DNA of 39,521 nt from Bacteroidales bacterium (GTDB lineage: Bacteria > Bacteroidota > Bacteroidia > Bacteroidales > B18-G4). Shown here piece after piece: positions 1 to 8,801 of the stretch. The DNA lies in the NCBI GenBank assembly GCA_018401355.1, contig JAGYLD010000018.1:1-39521 (forward strand), written 5' to 3'. The notes beneath the pieces are model-generated. The model did not search any database. It saw nothing but the letters and a program-made list of their open reading frames with translations, and was not told where the DNA came from. Within the stretch, counting starts at the first letter, position 1; the number at the start of each line of letters is the position of its first letter. The position numbers and the translations under genes were made by a program.

Positions 1-413
1 ACCTCTACTTTCACTTTGGCACCATCTTCTAAAAACCTAATGGCATGTTTGAGTTTAAAATTGAAATCATGGTCATCAATGTTCGGTCCGAGCCGTATTT
101 CTTTAACAACCACTTTAGCTGTTTTGGCCTTGATTTCTTTTTGTTTCTTTTTATTTTCGTACAGGAACTTTTTGTAATCTATGATCTTACATACCGGAGG
201 GTTTGCGCTTGGAGATATCTCCACAAGATCGAGCCCCAGCTCATCAGCCATTACAAGTGCCTCCTTGAGATTATAAATTCCTGTTTCAATATTTTCACCA
301 ACAACCCTTACCACCGGTGCTTTGATCCTGTGGTTTATTCTGTGCTGGTCTTCAGGTTTCTTGTAGCCTCTCCTGAAGTTTCTAAAATTACCTTTTCTTG
401 ATGGTGCAGCTAT
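1..413 (-). CDS. infC: Translation initiation factor IF-3 (3' end cut by window edge)
   Basis: IF-3 binds the 30S subunit, blocks 50S joining and checks start-codon pairing. The reading frame opposite 411-1 gives [20 protein letters not shown] followed by the typical IF-3 N domain ([49 protein letters not shown]) and the start of the C domain ([21 protein letters not shown]). About 137 codons are visible, so perhaps 30-60 C-terminal residues lie outside the window. No ATG, GTG or TTG exists between the upstream in-frame stop and the conserved sequence. The only sensible start is ATA at 413-411, preceded by a perfect AGGAGG with a 7-base spacer. It lies 33 bases downstream of thrS, as in the usual thrS-infC-rpmI-rplT operon. 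Confidence 0.93.
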   Translation of the reverse strand, partial: MAAPSRKGNFRNFRRGYKKPEDQHRINHRIKAPVVRVVGENIETGIYNLKEALVMADELGLDLVEISPSANPPVCKIIDYKKFLYENKKKQKEIKAKTAKVVVKEIRLGPNIDDHDFNFKLKHAIRFLEDGAKVKVE

Positions 414-426
414 TGTTAATCCTCCT
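411..426 (-). promoter_or_regulatory. Perfect Shine-Dalgarno with AUA start codon of infC
   Basis: Read on the minus strand, AGGAGG (426-421) is followed by 7 bases and then ATA (413-411), which opens the IF-3 frame. A stop codon in the same frame sits just upstream, so no earlier start is possible. In other bacteria infC is known for rare AUU/AUC/AUA starts that IF-3 itself rejects, giving autoregulation. That this happens here is inferred. A strong Shine-Dalgarno is notable because Bacteroidota genes in this window mostly lack one. Confidence 0.8.
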
Positions 427-446
427 GTTGTTTAATGATTAAATAT

Positions 447-2384
447 TTAAGGTGCAATGGCTTCTTCAATTTCCTTATTTACCATTGTCACGAATTTTTC
501 AATACTCAGGGCGCCGAGATCCCCATCTCCTTGTTTTCGCACGGAGACAGTTTCATCACCTTCTTCCTTTTCTCCAACTATCAGCATGTAAGGTATCTTC
601 TTCAATTCAGCATCGCGGATCTTACGGCCAGTTTTTTCACTGCGCTCGTCTATGAGGGCGCGAATATCGTAATTATTTAGCAAATTTAAAACTTTTTTTG
701 CATAATTATGGTATTTCTCGCTGATTGGCAGGATGATAACCTGGTCAGGCGTCAGCCAGAGCGGGAATTTACCGGCACAATGTTCCAACAGTACCGCCAC
801 GAATCGTTCCATAGAACCAAATGGCGCCCTATGGATCATGATGGGTCTGTGCTTTTCATTGTCTGCCCCGATATATTCCATGTTAAACCTTTCAGGCAGA
901 TTATAATCCACTTGTATGGTGCCAAGCTGCCATTCCCTTCCGATGGCATCCTTAACCATGAAGTCCATTTTTGGACCGTAGAATGCAGCTTCACCAAGTT
1001 CTACAACAGCATCAAGGCCCTGCTCTTCTGCCACTTCCAGGATGACTTTTTCTGCCTTTTCCCAGTTTTCATCCGACCCTATGTACTTTTCCTTGTTATT
1101 GGGATCACGCAGGGATATCTGAGTTGTAAACTCTTTAAAATCCAATGCTTTAAAAATCTGCATCACAATATCCATAACTCCTATAAACTCATCCTTAAGT
1201 TGGTCTGAAGTACAAAAAATGTGTGCATCATCCTGTGTAAAGCCCCTGACCCTTGTAAGTCCATGCAATTCGCCACTTTGCTCATAGCGGTATACTGTCC
1301 CGAATTCTGCAAAACGCACCGGTAGATCACGGTATGATCTTGGCCTTGCTTTGTATATTTCACAGTGGTGAGGACAATTCATAGGCTTCAGGAAAAACTC
1401 TTCACCTTCAATGGGAGTAGATATCGGACGAAAACTATCTTCTGCATATTTTTGATAATGTCCTGAGGTTTTATAGAGTTCTGACTTCCCGATATGGGGT
1501 GTAATAACCTGTTCATATCCGGCTTTCTTCTGAATCCTTTTCAAAAAATCTTCCAGCCTGGCCCGTAGATCAGCACCTTTGGGCAACCACAGTGGTAATC
1601 CTGATCCAACGGCATCAGAAAAAGCAAAGATATCCAGCTCTTTGCCCAGCTTTCTGTGGTCCCGCTTTTTAGCCTCTTCAAGCATCTCCAGGTATTCAGT
1701 CAACTCCTTTTGTTTGGGAAAAGTGATGCCATAAATGCGAGTCAGCATTTTTCTGTTTTCATCACCCCTCCAGTAAGCTCCTGCCACATTAAGCAATTTG
1801 ACAGCTTTTATGGTGCCGGTATCAGGCAGATGGGGGCCACGGCAGAGATCAGTAAATGAACCGGATTCATAGAATGTTATTTCCCCATCTTCCAGTTCAC
1901 TGATCAACTCTACCTTGTACTCATCCCCTTTTCTATTGAAATAATCCAATGCTTCCTTTTTTGAAACTTCCCTGCGCCTGTACTCTTGTTTTTTCCGGGC
2001 CAGTTCCAGCATCATTTTTTCAATGTTGTGTAAATCGGCTTCGGTTATCTGCTTTTCACCTGTATCTATATCGTAATAAAAACCGTTTTCAATATCGGGG
2101 CCAATACCGAACTTAGCGCCAGGATATAACTGTTCAATGGCCTCAGCCATGAGGTGTGCAGAAGAATGCCACATGGTGGCCTTGCCCTCCTTATCATCCC
2201 AGGTGAGTAATTTGACTGTAGCATCCTTATATATGGGGCGGGTAGCGTCCCACACTTCATCGTCCACTTTGGCAGAAAGCACTTTCCGTGCTAGTCCTTC
2301 GCTAATGTCTCTGGCAACTTCCAGGGCTGTAACACCTTCCTCATATTGCCTCACAGAGTTATCCGGTAGTGATATGTTGATCAT
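447..2384 (-). CDS. thrS: Threonyl-tRNA synthetase
   Basis: Charges tRNA-Thr with threonine in the cytoplasm. The 645-residue protein has the full class II ThrRS layout: TGS domain at the N terminus ([17 protein letters not shown]), editing domain with [16 protein letters not shown] and the later DLCRGPHLP zinc/editing motif, the catalytic core with [16 protein letters not shown] (motif 2 region zinc cysteine) and [20 protein letters not shown], motif 3 [18 protein letters not shown], and the C-terminal anticodon-binding domain. A longer frame opens at a TTG 54 bases upstream, but the ATG at 2384 matches the family N terminus exactly and follows a good promoter by a short leader. It is the first gene of the thrS-infC operon. 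Confidence 0.97.
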   Translation of the reverse strand: MINISLPDNSVRQYEEGVTALEVARDISEGLARKVLSAKVDDEVWDATRPIYKDATVKLLTWDDKEGKATMWHSSAHLMAEAIEQLYPGAKFGIGPDIENGFYYDIDTGEKQITEADLHNIEKMMLELARKKQEYRRREVSKKEALDYFNRKGDEYKVELISELEDGEITFYESGSFTDLCRGPHLPDTGTIKAVKLLNVAGAYWRGDENRKMLTRIYGITFPKQKELTEYLEMLEEAKKRDHRKLGKELDIFAFSDAVGSGLPLWLPKGADLRARLEDFLKRIQKKAGYEQVITPHIGKSELYKTSGHYQKYAEDSFRPISTPIEGEEFFLKPMNCPHHCEIYKARPRSYRDLPVRFAEFGTVYRYEQSGELHGLTRVRGFTQDDAHIFCTSDQLKDEFIGVMDIVMQIFKALDFKEFTTQISLRDPNNKEKYIGSDENWEKAEKVILEVAEEQGLDAVVELGEAAFYGPKMDFMVKDAIGREWQLGTIQVDYNLPERFNMEYIGADNEKHRPIMIHRAPFGSMERFVAVLLEHCAGKFPLWLTPDQVIILPISEKYHNYAKKVLNLLNNYDIRALIDERSEKTGRKIRDAELKKIPYMLIVGEKEEGDETVSVRKQGDGDLGALSIEKFVTMVNKEIEEAIAP

Positions 2385-2412
2385 TGTAATATTCTCTTCA
2401 AAAAATTGGCTG

Positions 2413-2444
2413 CAAAGGTATGGAATTCCAGCAACCAATACAAA
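2413..2444 (-). promoter_or_regulatory. Bacteroidota-type promoter of thrS
   Basis: Read on the minus strand, a TTTG box (2444-2441), a 20-base spacer and TACCTTTG (2420-2413) match the Bacteroidota housekeeping consensus TTTG-N19-TAnnTTTG. The predicted start point lies a few bases downstream, giving a leader of roughly 20 bases before the thrS ATG at 2384. Confidence 0.7.
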
Positions 2445-2476
2445 TTAAAGATCATTGATTCTAAAAGCACAGAGGA

Positions 2477-2593
2477 TCATTTAATCCTGGAAATGATATA
2501 CTCCAATACCGGATCCTGAGGGGCCGGCTTAATAGTGGAATCCGTTTCGGGATCCGTTTCATGCCACGGATACATGATAAATAGAATGTCCAT
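2477..2593 (-). pseudogene. 38-codon relic ORF resembling the N terminus of a glutathione-synthase-like ATP-grasp protein
   Basis: An ATG-to-TGA frame of 38 codons begins MDILFIMYPWHETDPETDST. This looks like the first strand of glutathione-synthetase-type ATP-grasp proteins (a hydrophobic strand, then a PW..DPE.DST-type segment), but the frame then turns into unrelated PAPQDPVLEYIISRIK and ends. The expected several hundred further residues are absent, since the thrS promoter follows at once. No clear ribosome-binding site is visible. It may be a deletion relic or a genuine small protein. The family match is from memory of motifs and is weak. Confidence 0.35.
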
Positions 2594-2611
2594 TTCTGGA
2601 TCTAATACAAG

Positions 2612-3190
2612 CTATTTACCCCTTCTTTGAAAAGGATTAAGAAAACCGAAAACAGAGCGCTCTTTCATAGGTTTGAAGTAACCCTCCTTAACACCTCTGA
2701 TTTCTTCAATAGTATAAAAAGCATTGGGGTTGAATTTATTGATAATTTCTACCACTTCCTTTGCATGCTTTCTTTTTATGATGGAGAACAACATTTTTCT
2801 TTTGCCCGTCCTTCCTTCTATATCAACAGCGGAAACCCCAAAATTGCTTGAGCGGAGAAAATCTATCAGGTTAGTGGTATCCTGTTGTGGAATCACCCTA
2901 ATAAGCACAGTGCCCAAAGAAAGCTTTTCTTCAAGGATCATCCCCACATAATTGCCCATCGCAAAACCGGCAGCATAAGCAATATAACACATTACATTAT
3001 CAAGATGCTGCATCACCTGCGCCACCACGACAATCCATATCAGTATCTCAAAGAATCCCAGAATGGGAACAAGTGTCTTATACCCTTTTGCGGCAAAGAT
3101 CAGTCGGATGGTACCGACGGTCTGATCAAAGATTCTTGCAACAAATATGATCAGGGGCAACACTACCCAGGAAAACAATTCTTCATTCAT
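2612..3190 (-). CDS. UPF0316 family membrane protein (DUF5698 + DUF2179)
   Basis: A 192-residue protein of unknown function. The first ~90 residues form about three hydrophobic segments (VVLPLIIFVARIFDQTVGTI, LVPILGFFEILIWIVVVAQV, and a short third containing YAAGFAMGNYVGM), typical of DUF5698. The C-terminal ~80 residues are a soluble DUF2179 domain (VLIRVIP, GKRKMLFSIIKRKHAKEVVEIINKFNPNAFYTIEEI). The start ATG at 3190 lies 15 bases after the deoxyhypusine-synthase-like gene, so it is probably the last gene of the polyamine operon. Its inner-membrane location is predicted from hydrophobicity, and nothing in the sequence gives its activity. Confidence 0.88.
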   Translation of the reverse strand: MNEELFSWVVLPLIIFVARIFDQTVGTIRLIFAAKGYKTLVPILGFFEILIWIVVVAQVMQHLDNVMCYIAYAAGFAMGNYVGMILEEKLSLGTVLIRVIPQQDTTNLIDFLRSSNFGVSAVDIEGRTGKRKMLFSIIKRKHAKEVVEIINKFNPNAFYTIEEIRGVKEGYFKPMKERSVFGFLNPFQRRGK

Positions 3191-3205
3191 CGTATTTTAT
3201 TAGAT

Positions 3206-4225
3206 TTATGATTTAAAAATCTTTGCCCAGCCTCTTCTTTCACGGTTTTTCCAATCGGCATTATGATAAAGGTAACTGGTAATAAGTGGAAGGACTGAAG
3301 TTGCTTCAGCATAGACCATCTGCTCATAAACAGTATCAACTTTTCCCCAGGATGCCGCCTCCTTCAGCGTGGAACTGGAGCATGCACCATCCCTGACATC
3401 TGCTACAGTAATCTGAATCGCATATTTGTGCATTGGAACATCCTTGCCAAGGATCTCAGCACAAATAACGGTATCCTGTGTGAAATTTTTTGGTACACCC
3501 CCTCCTATCATGAATAAGCCTGTGGTGCTGGCTTCCATTTTCACCATGGTAAGTTCCAGGAAATCCTTCACCGAATCAATGGATACATGCTTTTGGGGAT
3601 TCTCCCACTGGTGCTTTACAAGTCCAAACCCTGCACTGGAGTCGGAGAAAGCCGGACAAAAAATGGGAACATTATTTTCATAGCAGGCTTGTATCAGCGA
3701 ATCTTTCTTTTTTGAATTTTTCACAAGGTATTCCCCCATTTTTTCAATAAACTCCCTGGAAGAATAAGGCCTTGGTTCAAGTGTGTCAGCGATTGCCTTG
3801 ATGGTCATATCACAGGCCTGCAGTTCTTCTTCGTCGATATATGTGTCGTAGATCCTGTCGATATATAAATCCCTGAGTTCAGCATCATTGGCAGTTGGTG
3901 ACCCCTTATAATGCTTGTAACCAAGAGCTTCCAGGAAGTCCATATCAACAATGGAAGCACCGGTTGCAACAATGGCATCGATCATATTGTGCTTTACCAT
4001 ATCAACATAAACCTGCATGCATCCACCTGCGCTGGTACTGCCAGCCAGGGTAAGGATCACCGAACAATCCTTATCAGTGAGCATCCGCATATATATATCC
4101 GTAGCAGAAGCAACCTCCCTGGAGGTAAACGACATATCCCGCATGGCATTGATGATGGGGGTGCTGTCGAACGACTTGAAATCAATATGCTTGATGGTTT
4201 CTTTTAACACATCTTTCTTTTTCAT
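3206..4225 (-). CDS. Deoxyhypusine synthase-like NAD-dependent polyamine enzyme
   Basis: A 339-residue homologue of deoxyhypusine synthase. Seen features are the NAD-fold stretches LTLAGSTSAGGCMQVYVDMV and ATGASIVDMDF, GGGVPKNFTQD, and the SWGK motif whose lysine (about residue 295) matches the eukaryotic catalytic lysine that forms the aminobutyl intermediate. Bacteria lack eIF5A, so the protein-modification role is unlikely. Bacterial homologues are thought to move the aminobutyl group of spermidine to another amine, for example putrescine to give homospermidine. That substrate is inference here. A longer frame opens at TTG 4234, but the ATG at 4225 is preferred. It follows agmatinase by 20 bases in the same operon. 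Confidence 0.9.
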   Translation of the reverse strand: MKKKDVLKETIKHIDFKSFDSTPIINAMRDMSFTSREVASATDIYMRMLTDKDCSVILTLAGSTSAGGCMQVYVDMVKHNMIDAIVATGASIVDMDFLEALGYKHYKGSPTANDAELRDLYIDRIYDTYIDEEELQACDMTIKAIADTLEPRPYSSREFIEKMGEYLVKNSKKKDSLIQACYENNVPIFCPAFSDSSAGFGLVKHQWENPQKHVSIDSVKDFLELTMVKMEASTTGLFMIGGGVPKNFTQDTVICAEILGKDVPMHKYAIQITVADVRDGACSSSTLKEAASWGKVDTVYEQMVYAEATSVLPLITSYLYHNADWKNRERRGWAKIFKS

Positions 4226-4245
4226 AGCAAACAATTATTAATTGA

Positions 4246-5115
4246 TTATAACATTCCTTTTTTCTTATATATGGCGCCAAGGATCTGATATAATAGCTTG
4301 GACGCAAAGAAATCCGATGATTTGTCAGCGGGATTGGGACAAAGTTCCACAACATCAAAACCAACAACCTCAAATTTATCAACAACGGCTCTGACAAGGT
4401 TCATCACTTCATGGTAGTATAGTCCTGAGGGCTCCGGTGTTCCGGTGGAAGGAAGAACCGAAGGGTCAAACCCATCCAGGTCGATGGTAATGTATATCTT
4501 TCCTGAAAGCTTATTGCATACCTCGGCAATCCAGTCATGATATCTGTTGTTTCTAATATCTCTGGCATAAAACACTTTTCCTTCGGGAAGGCATTGTTTC
4601 TCTTCAACATCCATGCTGCGTATTCCCACCTGTACAAAAGGGCACCATTCCCTGACCCTTGCCATAACGCAGGCATGGTTGTATCGACTGCCTTCATATT
4701 CCTGCCTCAGATCTGCATGTGCATCTATTTGCAGAACCTGCAGATCCTGGAACTTCTCCCAATAAGCTTTGATGGCACCAATGCTAACCGAATGTTCTCC
4801 TCCTATCGTTACAACCATTTTTTCCTTTTTCAGCCAGGCGGAAGTTTTTGTATGAACGGCTTCAGCCATAGCCTCCGGGGATGCATCTTCCATTACATAA
4901 TCTGACGTATGGATGCCGACAAGAAAATTTTCCGCACCGGTATCCAGGTCATAAAGCTCCATATTTTCAGATGCCTCAAGCAAGGCATCCGGGCCTTTAT
5001 CAGCACCTTTGATCCATGTGCTGGTACCATCATAAGGAACCGGTAAAATAACCACGGCAGCATTTTCCGGATCACGGTATTGCAGGGGAATGCCACCGAA
5101 ATAAATTTTTTTCAT
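4246..5115 (-). CDS. speB: Agmatinase (ureohydrolase family)
   Basis: Hydrolyses agmatine to putrescine and urea with a two-manganese centre. The 289-residue protein carries all ureohydrolase metal motifs: GGEHSVS (His108), DAHADLR (Asp131, His133, Asp135) and TIDLDGFDPSVLPSTGTPEP (Asp212, Asp214). Length and motifs fit agmatinase rather than arginase, and the genomic position between arginine decarboxylase and a deoxyhypusine-synthase-like gene supports agmatine as substrate. The gaps are 30 bases after speA and 20 bases before the next gene. The related guanidinobutyrase or formiminoglutamase activities cannot be excluded by motif alone. Confidence 0.93.
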   Translation of the reverse strand: MKKIYFGGIPLQYRDPENAAVVILPVPYDGTSTWIKGADKGPDALLEASENMELYDLDTGAENFLVGIHTSDYVMEDASPEAMAEAVHTKTSAWLKKEKMVVTIGGEHSVSIGAIKAYWEKFQDLQVLQIDAHADLRQEYEGSRYNHACVMARVREWCPFVQVGIRSMDVEEKQCLPEGKVFYARDIRNNRYHDWIAEVCNKLSGKIYITIDLDGFDPSVLPSTGTPEPSGLYYHEVMNLVRAVVDKFEVVGFDVVELCPNPADKSSDFFASKLLYQILGAIYKKKGML

Positions 5116-5145
5116 GTCTATGGTATAAAATTAACTTCAAAAAGG

Positions 5146-6537
5146 TCAATAACCAAGAATTTTTAACATGGGCTTATAGGTTTGCTCTTTGGCAAATAAC
5201 TTCGTCAGGTATTCGCCATCCTCATCAAGATCTATAATGATATGCTTTGGAGCAGGGATGAGACAATGCTGGATTCCGCCAAAGCCGCCAATGGATTCCT
5301 GATAAGCACCGGTATGAAAAAACCCGATGTACAAAGGCTCCTCACGATTAAAAACAGGTAAGAAAACAGCGTTTGCATGGGATTCTGCATTGTAATAATC
5401 CATGCTGTCACAGGTAAGTCCACCCAGAAACACCCGCTGATACGCCTGATCCCATTTGTTTACAGAAAGCATGATGAAACGCTGGTTTGAAGCCCATGTA
5501 TCAGGCAAAGTGGTCATAAATGAGCTGTCGATCATATTCCAGCTTTCCCTGTCGTTTTGTTTCTTTTGATCCAGGATGGAATATAAAACCGCACCGGATT
5601 CACCAACAGTAAAGGATCCAAACTCTGTAAAAATATCCGGTTCAGGAACACCGTTGCGCTCACAGGTATTTTTGATCTGGGCAATGATCTCCTCAGTCAT
5701 ATATTCGTAGTCATAATCAAACGACAAAGAGTTTTTAATGGGAAATCCACCGCCAATATTCAGGGAATCCAGTTCGGGACAAATCTTCTTCAGCTCACAA
5801 TATACATTGACACTCTTGCTGAGTTCATTCCAATAATATGCGTTATCACGTATCCCCGTGTTGATAAAGAAATGAAGCATTTTTAACTCAAACAGGGGAT
5901 TTTTTTGGATTTCTTTCTGATAGAAAGGCACAATGTCATTATAACGGATACCAAGCCTTGAAGTATAAAAATCAAACTTTGGCTCCTCCTCTGAAGCGAT
6001 GCGGATCCCTAGCATGGCTTTCTTCTTGAAGGACTTTTTATAAGATTCTATTTCCTGCATATTATCCAGGATGGGGATGGTATTGATAAAACCAGAGTTT
6101 ACCAGATCCGCAATGTTTTCATGATACTGAGGCCTTTTAAAACCATTGCAAATGATATACTTATCCTTTTTGATCATGCCCTGTTCGAACAATTCCTGTA
6201 CAATATTGATATCAAAAGCCGAAGAAGTCTCGATATGCACATCATTTTTCAGAACTTCTTCAAGCACAAATGAAAAATGAGAACTTTTCGTACAGTAGCT
6301 GTAATGGTATTCTCCCTGGTAATCAGCCTTCGCCATGGCAACATTGAACCAACGTCTTGCCTTTTGTATTTGCTCTGCAATCTTGGGCAGATATGTTATT
6401 TTTAATGGTGTTCCATATTGTTTGATGATTTCCAATAAAGGAATATTGTGAAAAAATAACTGGTTCTCTTCAACATGGAACTCTTCCTGTGGAAAATCGA
6501 AAGTCTGTTCTATCAGATCAATATATTTGTTTTTCAT
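5146..6537 (-). CDS. speA: Arginine decarboxylase, fold-III PLP type (short Bacteroidota form)
   Basis: Probably converts arginine to agmatine with pyridoxal phosphate. The 463-residue protein has the alanine-racemase/ornithine-decarboxylase fold: candidate PLP lysine Lys84 in YHYSYCTKSSHF, a phosphate-binding GGGFP, and the active-site GLTCDSMDYY (Cys376, Asp380) of fold-III decarboxylases. It is much shorter than the ~650-residue enterobacterial SpeA. A diaminopimelate or carboxynorspermidine decarboxylase is the main alternative, but the following agmatinase gene favours arginine. It is the first gene of a four-gene operon and starts at the ATG at 6537, with a 266-base intergenic region upstream. 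Confidence 0.88.
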   Translation of the reverse strand: MKNKYIDLIEQTFDFPQEEFHVEENQLFFHNIPLLEIIKQYGTPLKITYLPKIAEQIQKARRWFNVAMAKADYQGEYHYSYCTKSSHFSFVLEEVLKNDVHIETSSAFDINIVQELFEQGMIKKDKYIICNGFKRPQYHENIADLVNSGFINTIPILDNMQEIESYKKSFKKKAMLGIRIASEEEPKFDFYTSRLGIRYNDIVPFYQKEIQKNPLFELKMLHFFINTGIRDNAYYWNELSKSVNVYCELKKICPELDSLNIGGGFPIKNSLSFDYDYEYMTEEIIAQIKNTCERNGVPEPDIFTEFGSFTVGESGAVLYSILDQKKQNDRESWNMIDSSFMTTLPDTWASNQRFIMLSVNKWDQAYQRVFLGGLTCDSMDYYNAESHANAVFLPVFNREEPLYIGFFHTGAYQESIGGFGGIQHCLIPAPKHIIIDLDEDGEYLTKLFAKEQTYKPMLKILGY

Positions 6538-6636
6538 GGCGTTAAGTTAAATGATCCAATTGCAAAATGTATGTATATTCTTACTGGGGCAAGCCCAATA
6601 ATCTCATAAAAACTGTCCTGCTTTAATTTGGGCGCG

Positions 6637-6644
6637 CAAATATA
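6637..6644 (-). promoter_or_regulatory. Candidate -7 box upstream of speA
   Basis: TATATTTG on the minus strand matches the Bacteroidota TAnnTTTG element about 100 bases before the speA ATG. No clear TTTG lies at the ideal distance upstream, since the nearest is about 30 bases away, so only half the promoter is supported. The rest of the 6538-6803 gap is AT-rich and shows no gene. Confidence 0.45.
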
Positions 6645-6803
6645 ATCCATTTAATTATTCACGATTAATTTTTACAAATTAATTTGATTGGATTAATATA
6701 AAAATAACAATGTAATAAATACAAATTGATAAAATTTCACCCAAACAGCATGAACAAAACAAGCTCAAATAACATATAAACCAGAGAAATAAATCATAAA
6801 AAT

Positions 6804-8801
6804 CTAATAATCAATAACTTTAAACTCTGTCCTCCGATTCAAACCCCTTCCTTCTTCAGTTTCATTGGTATCAATTGGTTGGTCGTAAGCATACCCAATA
6901 TAACTAAGACGGATCTGATCAATCCCATTCGAAACAAGGTAATCATATACGGCATGGGCCCTGTTTTCAGAAAGGGTCTTGTTGTATTTATAGCTCCCGA
7001 CATTATCGGTATGCCCACTGATTTCGATCTTAACTGTTGGATTATCATTGAGGAACTGAAGGATATGCTTTAATTCAATGATCGATTCATCTTTCAGGGT
7101 ATAGGTGTCGGTATCGAAGAAAATATTTTTCAGGATCACTTTACTACCTGCTTCAATGGGCATAAGAGGCACATCCTTTTCATAAGGTTCATGCACTTTG
7201 GTATTGCTTTTCAGGTCAAAATGATCGGAAAAAAAGAGATATCCCGGACGGCTGACGTTCAAAGCATATTCCATATTTGAGGGCAAACAAACCAAAAATT
7301 CACCATTAACGGGATTAGAAAGGGAGCGAACAATGCTGTTGCCTGTATTCAGGTCAATAAGGTCAAAGGATGCTTCCAGTGGTTTGTTCGTTTTGGCGTT
7401 ATAGACGATCCCTTTCAGGAATGTCACGGGAAGCGGCCTGAATTCATCGGGGATACGGATCTCGTATATATCATACATACCATCTTCACGATCGCTGCCA
7501 ATGCTTGTATATCCGGTTACACCTCCCACTCCGACTATCAGGTTGATTTCATCTGAATCGGTGTTGATGGGATAACCAAGGTTCTGTGGGGCTGTCCAAA
7601 TACCATTTTCATCCATCCTGCTTACAAAAAGGTCGAAGCCTCCCATACCCGTATGACCTTTTGATGAAAAAAATAAGGTTCTTCCATCCTGATGAATGAA
7701 AGGGGCCATTTCCGCTTTGGAAGTGTTAATCATTCCTCCAAGGTTAACAGGCCGGCTCCATGTGCCATCGGGCATCAGCACCGACTTCCATATATCGGAA
7801 CTACCTTTCCCACCGGGTCTGTGGCTGGCAAAATAAAGGGTCTTCCCATCGCTTGACAGGCAGGGCTGGGATTCCCAAGAACCTGTATTGATAGCAGGCC
7901 CGAGATTTCGTGGCATATCCCATTTCTCTCCGATTTTCCTGGTATAATAAAGGTCGCAACTACCAAAACCGCCCGGGGTATTACATCCTGTAAGGAAAAG
8001 ATATTGTCCGTCAGGGGAAAAAGAAACAGCGCCAATATTTCCGAAATTATTCAGAAATTCGTCCATTTCCAGGGCCTCGGACCATAAACTATCGTTTTTT
8101 GTCGACAGAAAAACACGTTCACGATACCGGTCCCTGAGGTTTGGATCCGGTTCTTTCCTGGTAAAGATCAACTCACTCCCATCTGTGCTAATGGAATTCA
8201 CATATTCATCAGCATCCGTGTTTATGCCCCCTTTAAAACGCCTTGGATTAATTTCATGAGGGTTTTCAAGTGCCTTTGCCCTGAAGATGCATGTGTTGAT
8301 CGCCTGTTGTACGGCTTTTTCCTGGACAGGTGCCAGGGCAGCCTTTTCCAGGTATACCTCGTAAATGCTTTTTGCCTTCCTGTAATTCTCCCTTTCAAAT
8401 TCCAGGTTTGCCAGAACAAACCATATGGCAGGATCAAAATCAGGATCAATCTGTGTTACTTTTATATAATACGCTGAAGCTTCTTCCAGCCTTTCCATTT
8501 CGGCAAGGATATCCCCTTTCAGGATGTATGGAAGCAGGAAGGCTGTGTCTTCTTCACTGGCATGACCGGCATACTCAAGAGCTGCTTCAAGATCCTGCTC
8601 CCTGAATGCATCCCTGGCTTTCAACATATATTTCCAGGCCTTTTTCGAAGAAGTATAATCCTGTTCCTTAAAATCCTGGGGAAAAGCTGACCCTGAAAAC
8701 AATATCAGCAGTAACACAACAAAGCAAACTGTTGGTAAAATTTGTTTCCGTTTGATCAGGGGATTCGCATGTATTTGTGACTTTGCAAAGATATCTGCCA
8801 T
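6804..8801 (-). CDS. PorE-like OmpA family protein (TPR, PD40 propeller, CRD, OmpA-C)
   Basis: A 665-residue envelope protein. In order it has a hydrophobic export segment (residues ~25-42), TPR-type helices (~48-165, e.g. YIKVTQIDPDFDPAIWFVLA), a PD40/WD40-like propeller (~205-445, with repeats such as LSSDGKTLYFASHRPGGKGS and QDGRTLFFSSKGHTGMGGFD), a carboxypeptidase-regulatory-like domain (~460-540) and a C-terminal OmpA peptidoglycan-binding domain (~555-665, SGHTDNVGS and NRRTEF). This exact order is that of PorE, the type IX secretion component tied to the cell wall. Related OmpA proteins share it, so the T9SS role is likely but unproven. The start codon at 8801 overlaps the end of queE by 46 bases and no later ATG would keep the export signal. 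Confidence 0.87.
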   Translation of the reverse strand: MADIFAKSQIHANPLIKRKQILPTVCFVVLLLILFSGSAFPQDFKEQDYTSSKKAWKYMLKARDAFREQDLEAALEYAGHASEEDTAFLLPYILKGDILAEMERLEEASAYYIKVTQIDPDFDPAIWFVLANLEFERENYRKAKSIYEVYLEKAALAPVQEKAVQQAINTCIFRAKALENPHEINPRRFKGGINTDADEYVNSISTDGSELIFTRKEPDPNLRDRYRERVFLSTKNDSLWSEALEMDEFLNNFGNIGAVSFSPDGQYLFLTGCNTPGGFGSCDLYYTRKIGEKWDMPRNLGPAINTGSWESQPCLSSDGKTLYFASHRPGGKGSSDIWKSVLMPDGTWSRPVNLGGMINTSKAEMAPFIHQDGRTLFFSSKGHTGMGGFDLFVSRMDENGIWTAPQNLGYPINTDSDEINLIVGVGGVTGYTSIGSDREDGMYDIYEIRIPDEFRPLPVTFLKGIVYNAKTNKPLEASFDLIDLNTGNSIVRSLSNPVNGEFLVCLPSNMEYALNVSRPGYLFFSDHFDLKSNTKVHEPYEKDVPLMPIEAGSKVILKNIFFDTDTYTLKDESIIELKHILQFLNDNPTVKIEISGHTDNVGSYKYNKTLSENRAHAVYDYLVSNGIDQIRLSYIGYAYDQPIDTNETEEGRGLNRRTEFKVIDY

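Noticed and set aside
1181-1363. Small ORFs inside thrS and other long genes on both strands
   Set aside because: They lie wholly within well-supported genes in other frames and have no ribosome-binding site or recognisable motif.
2384-2438. TTG-initiated N-terminal extension of thrS
   Set aside because: The extension overlaps the promoter box, while the ATG at 2384 gives the exact family N terminus.
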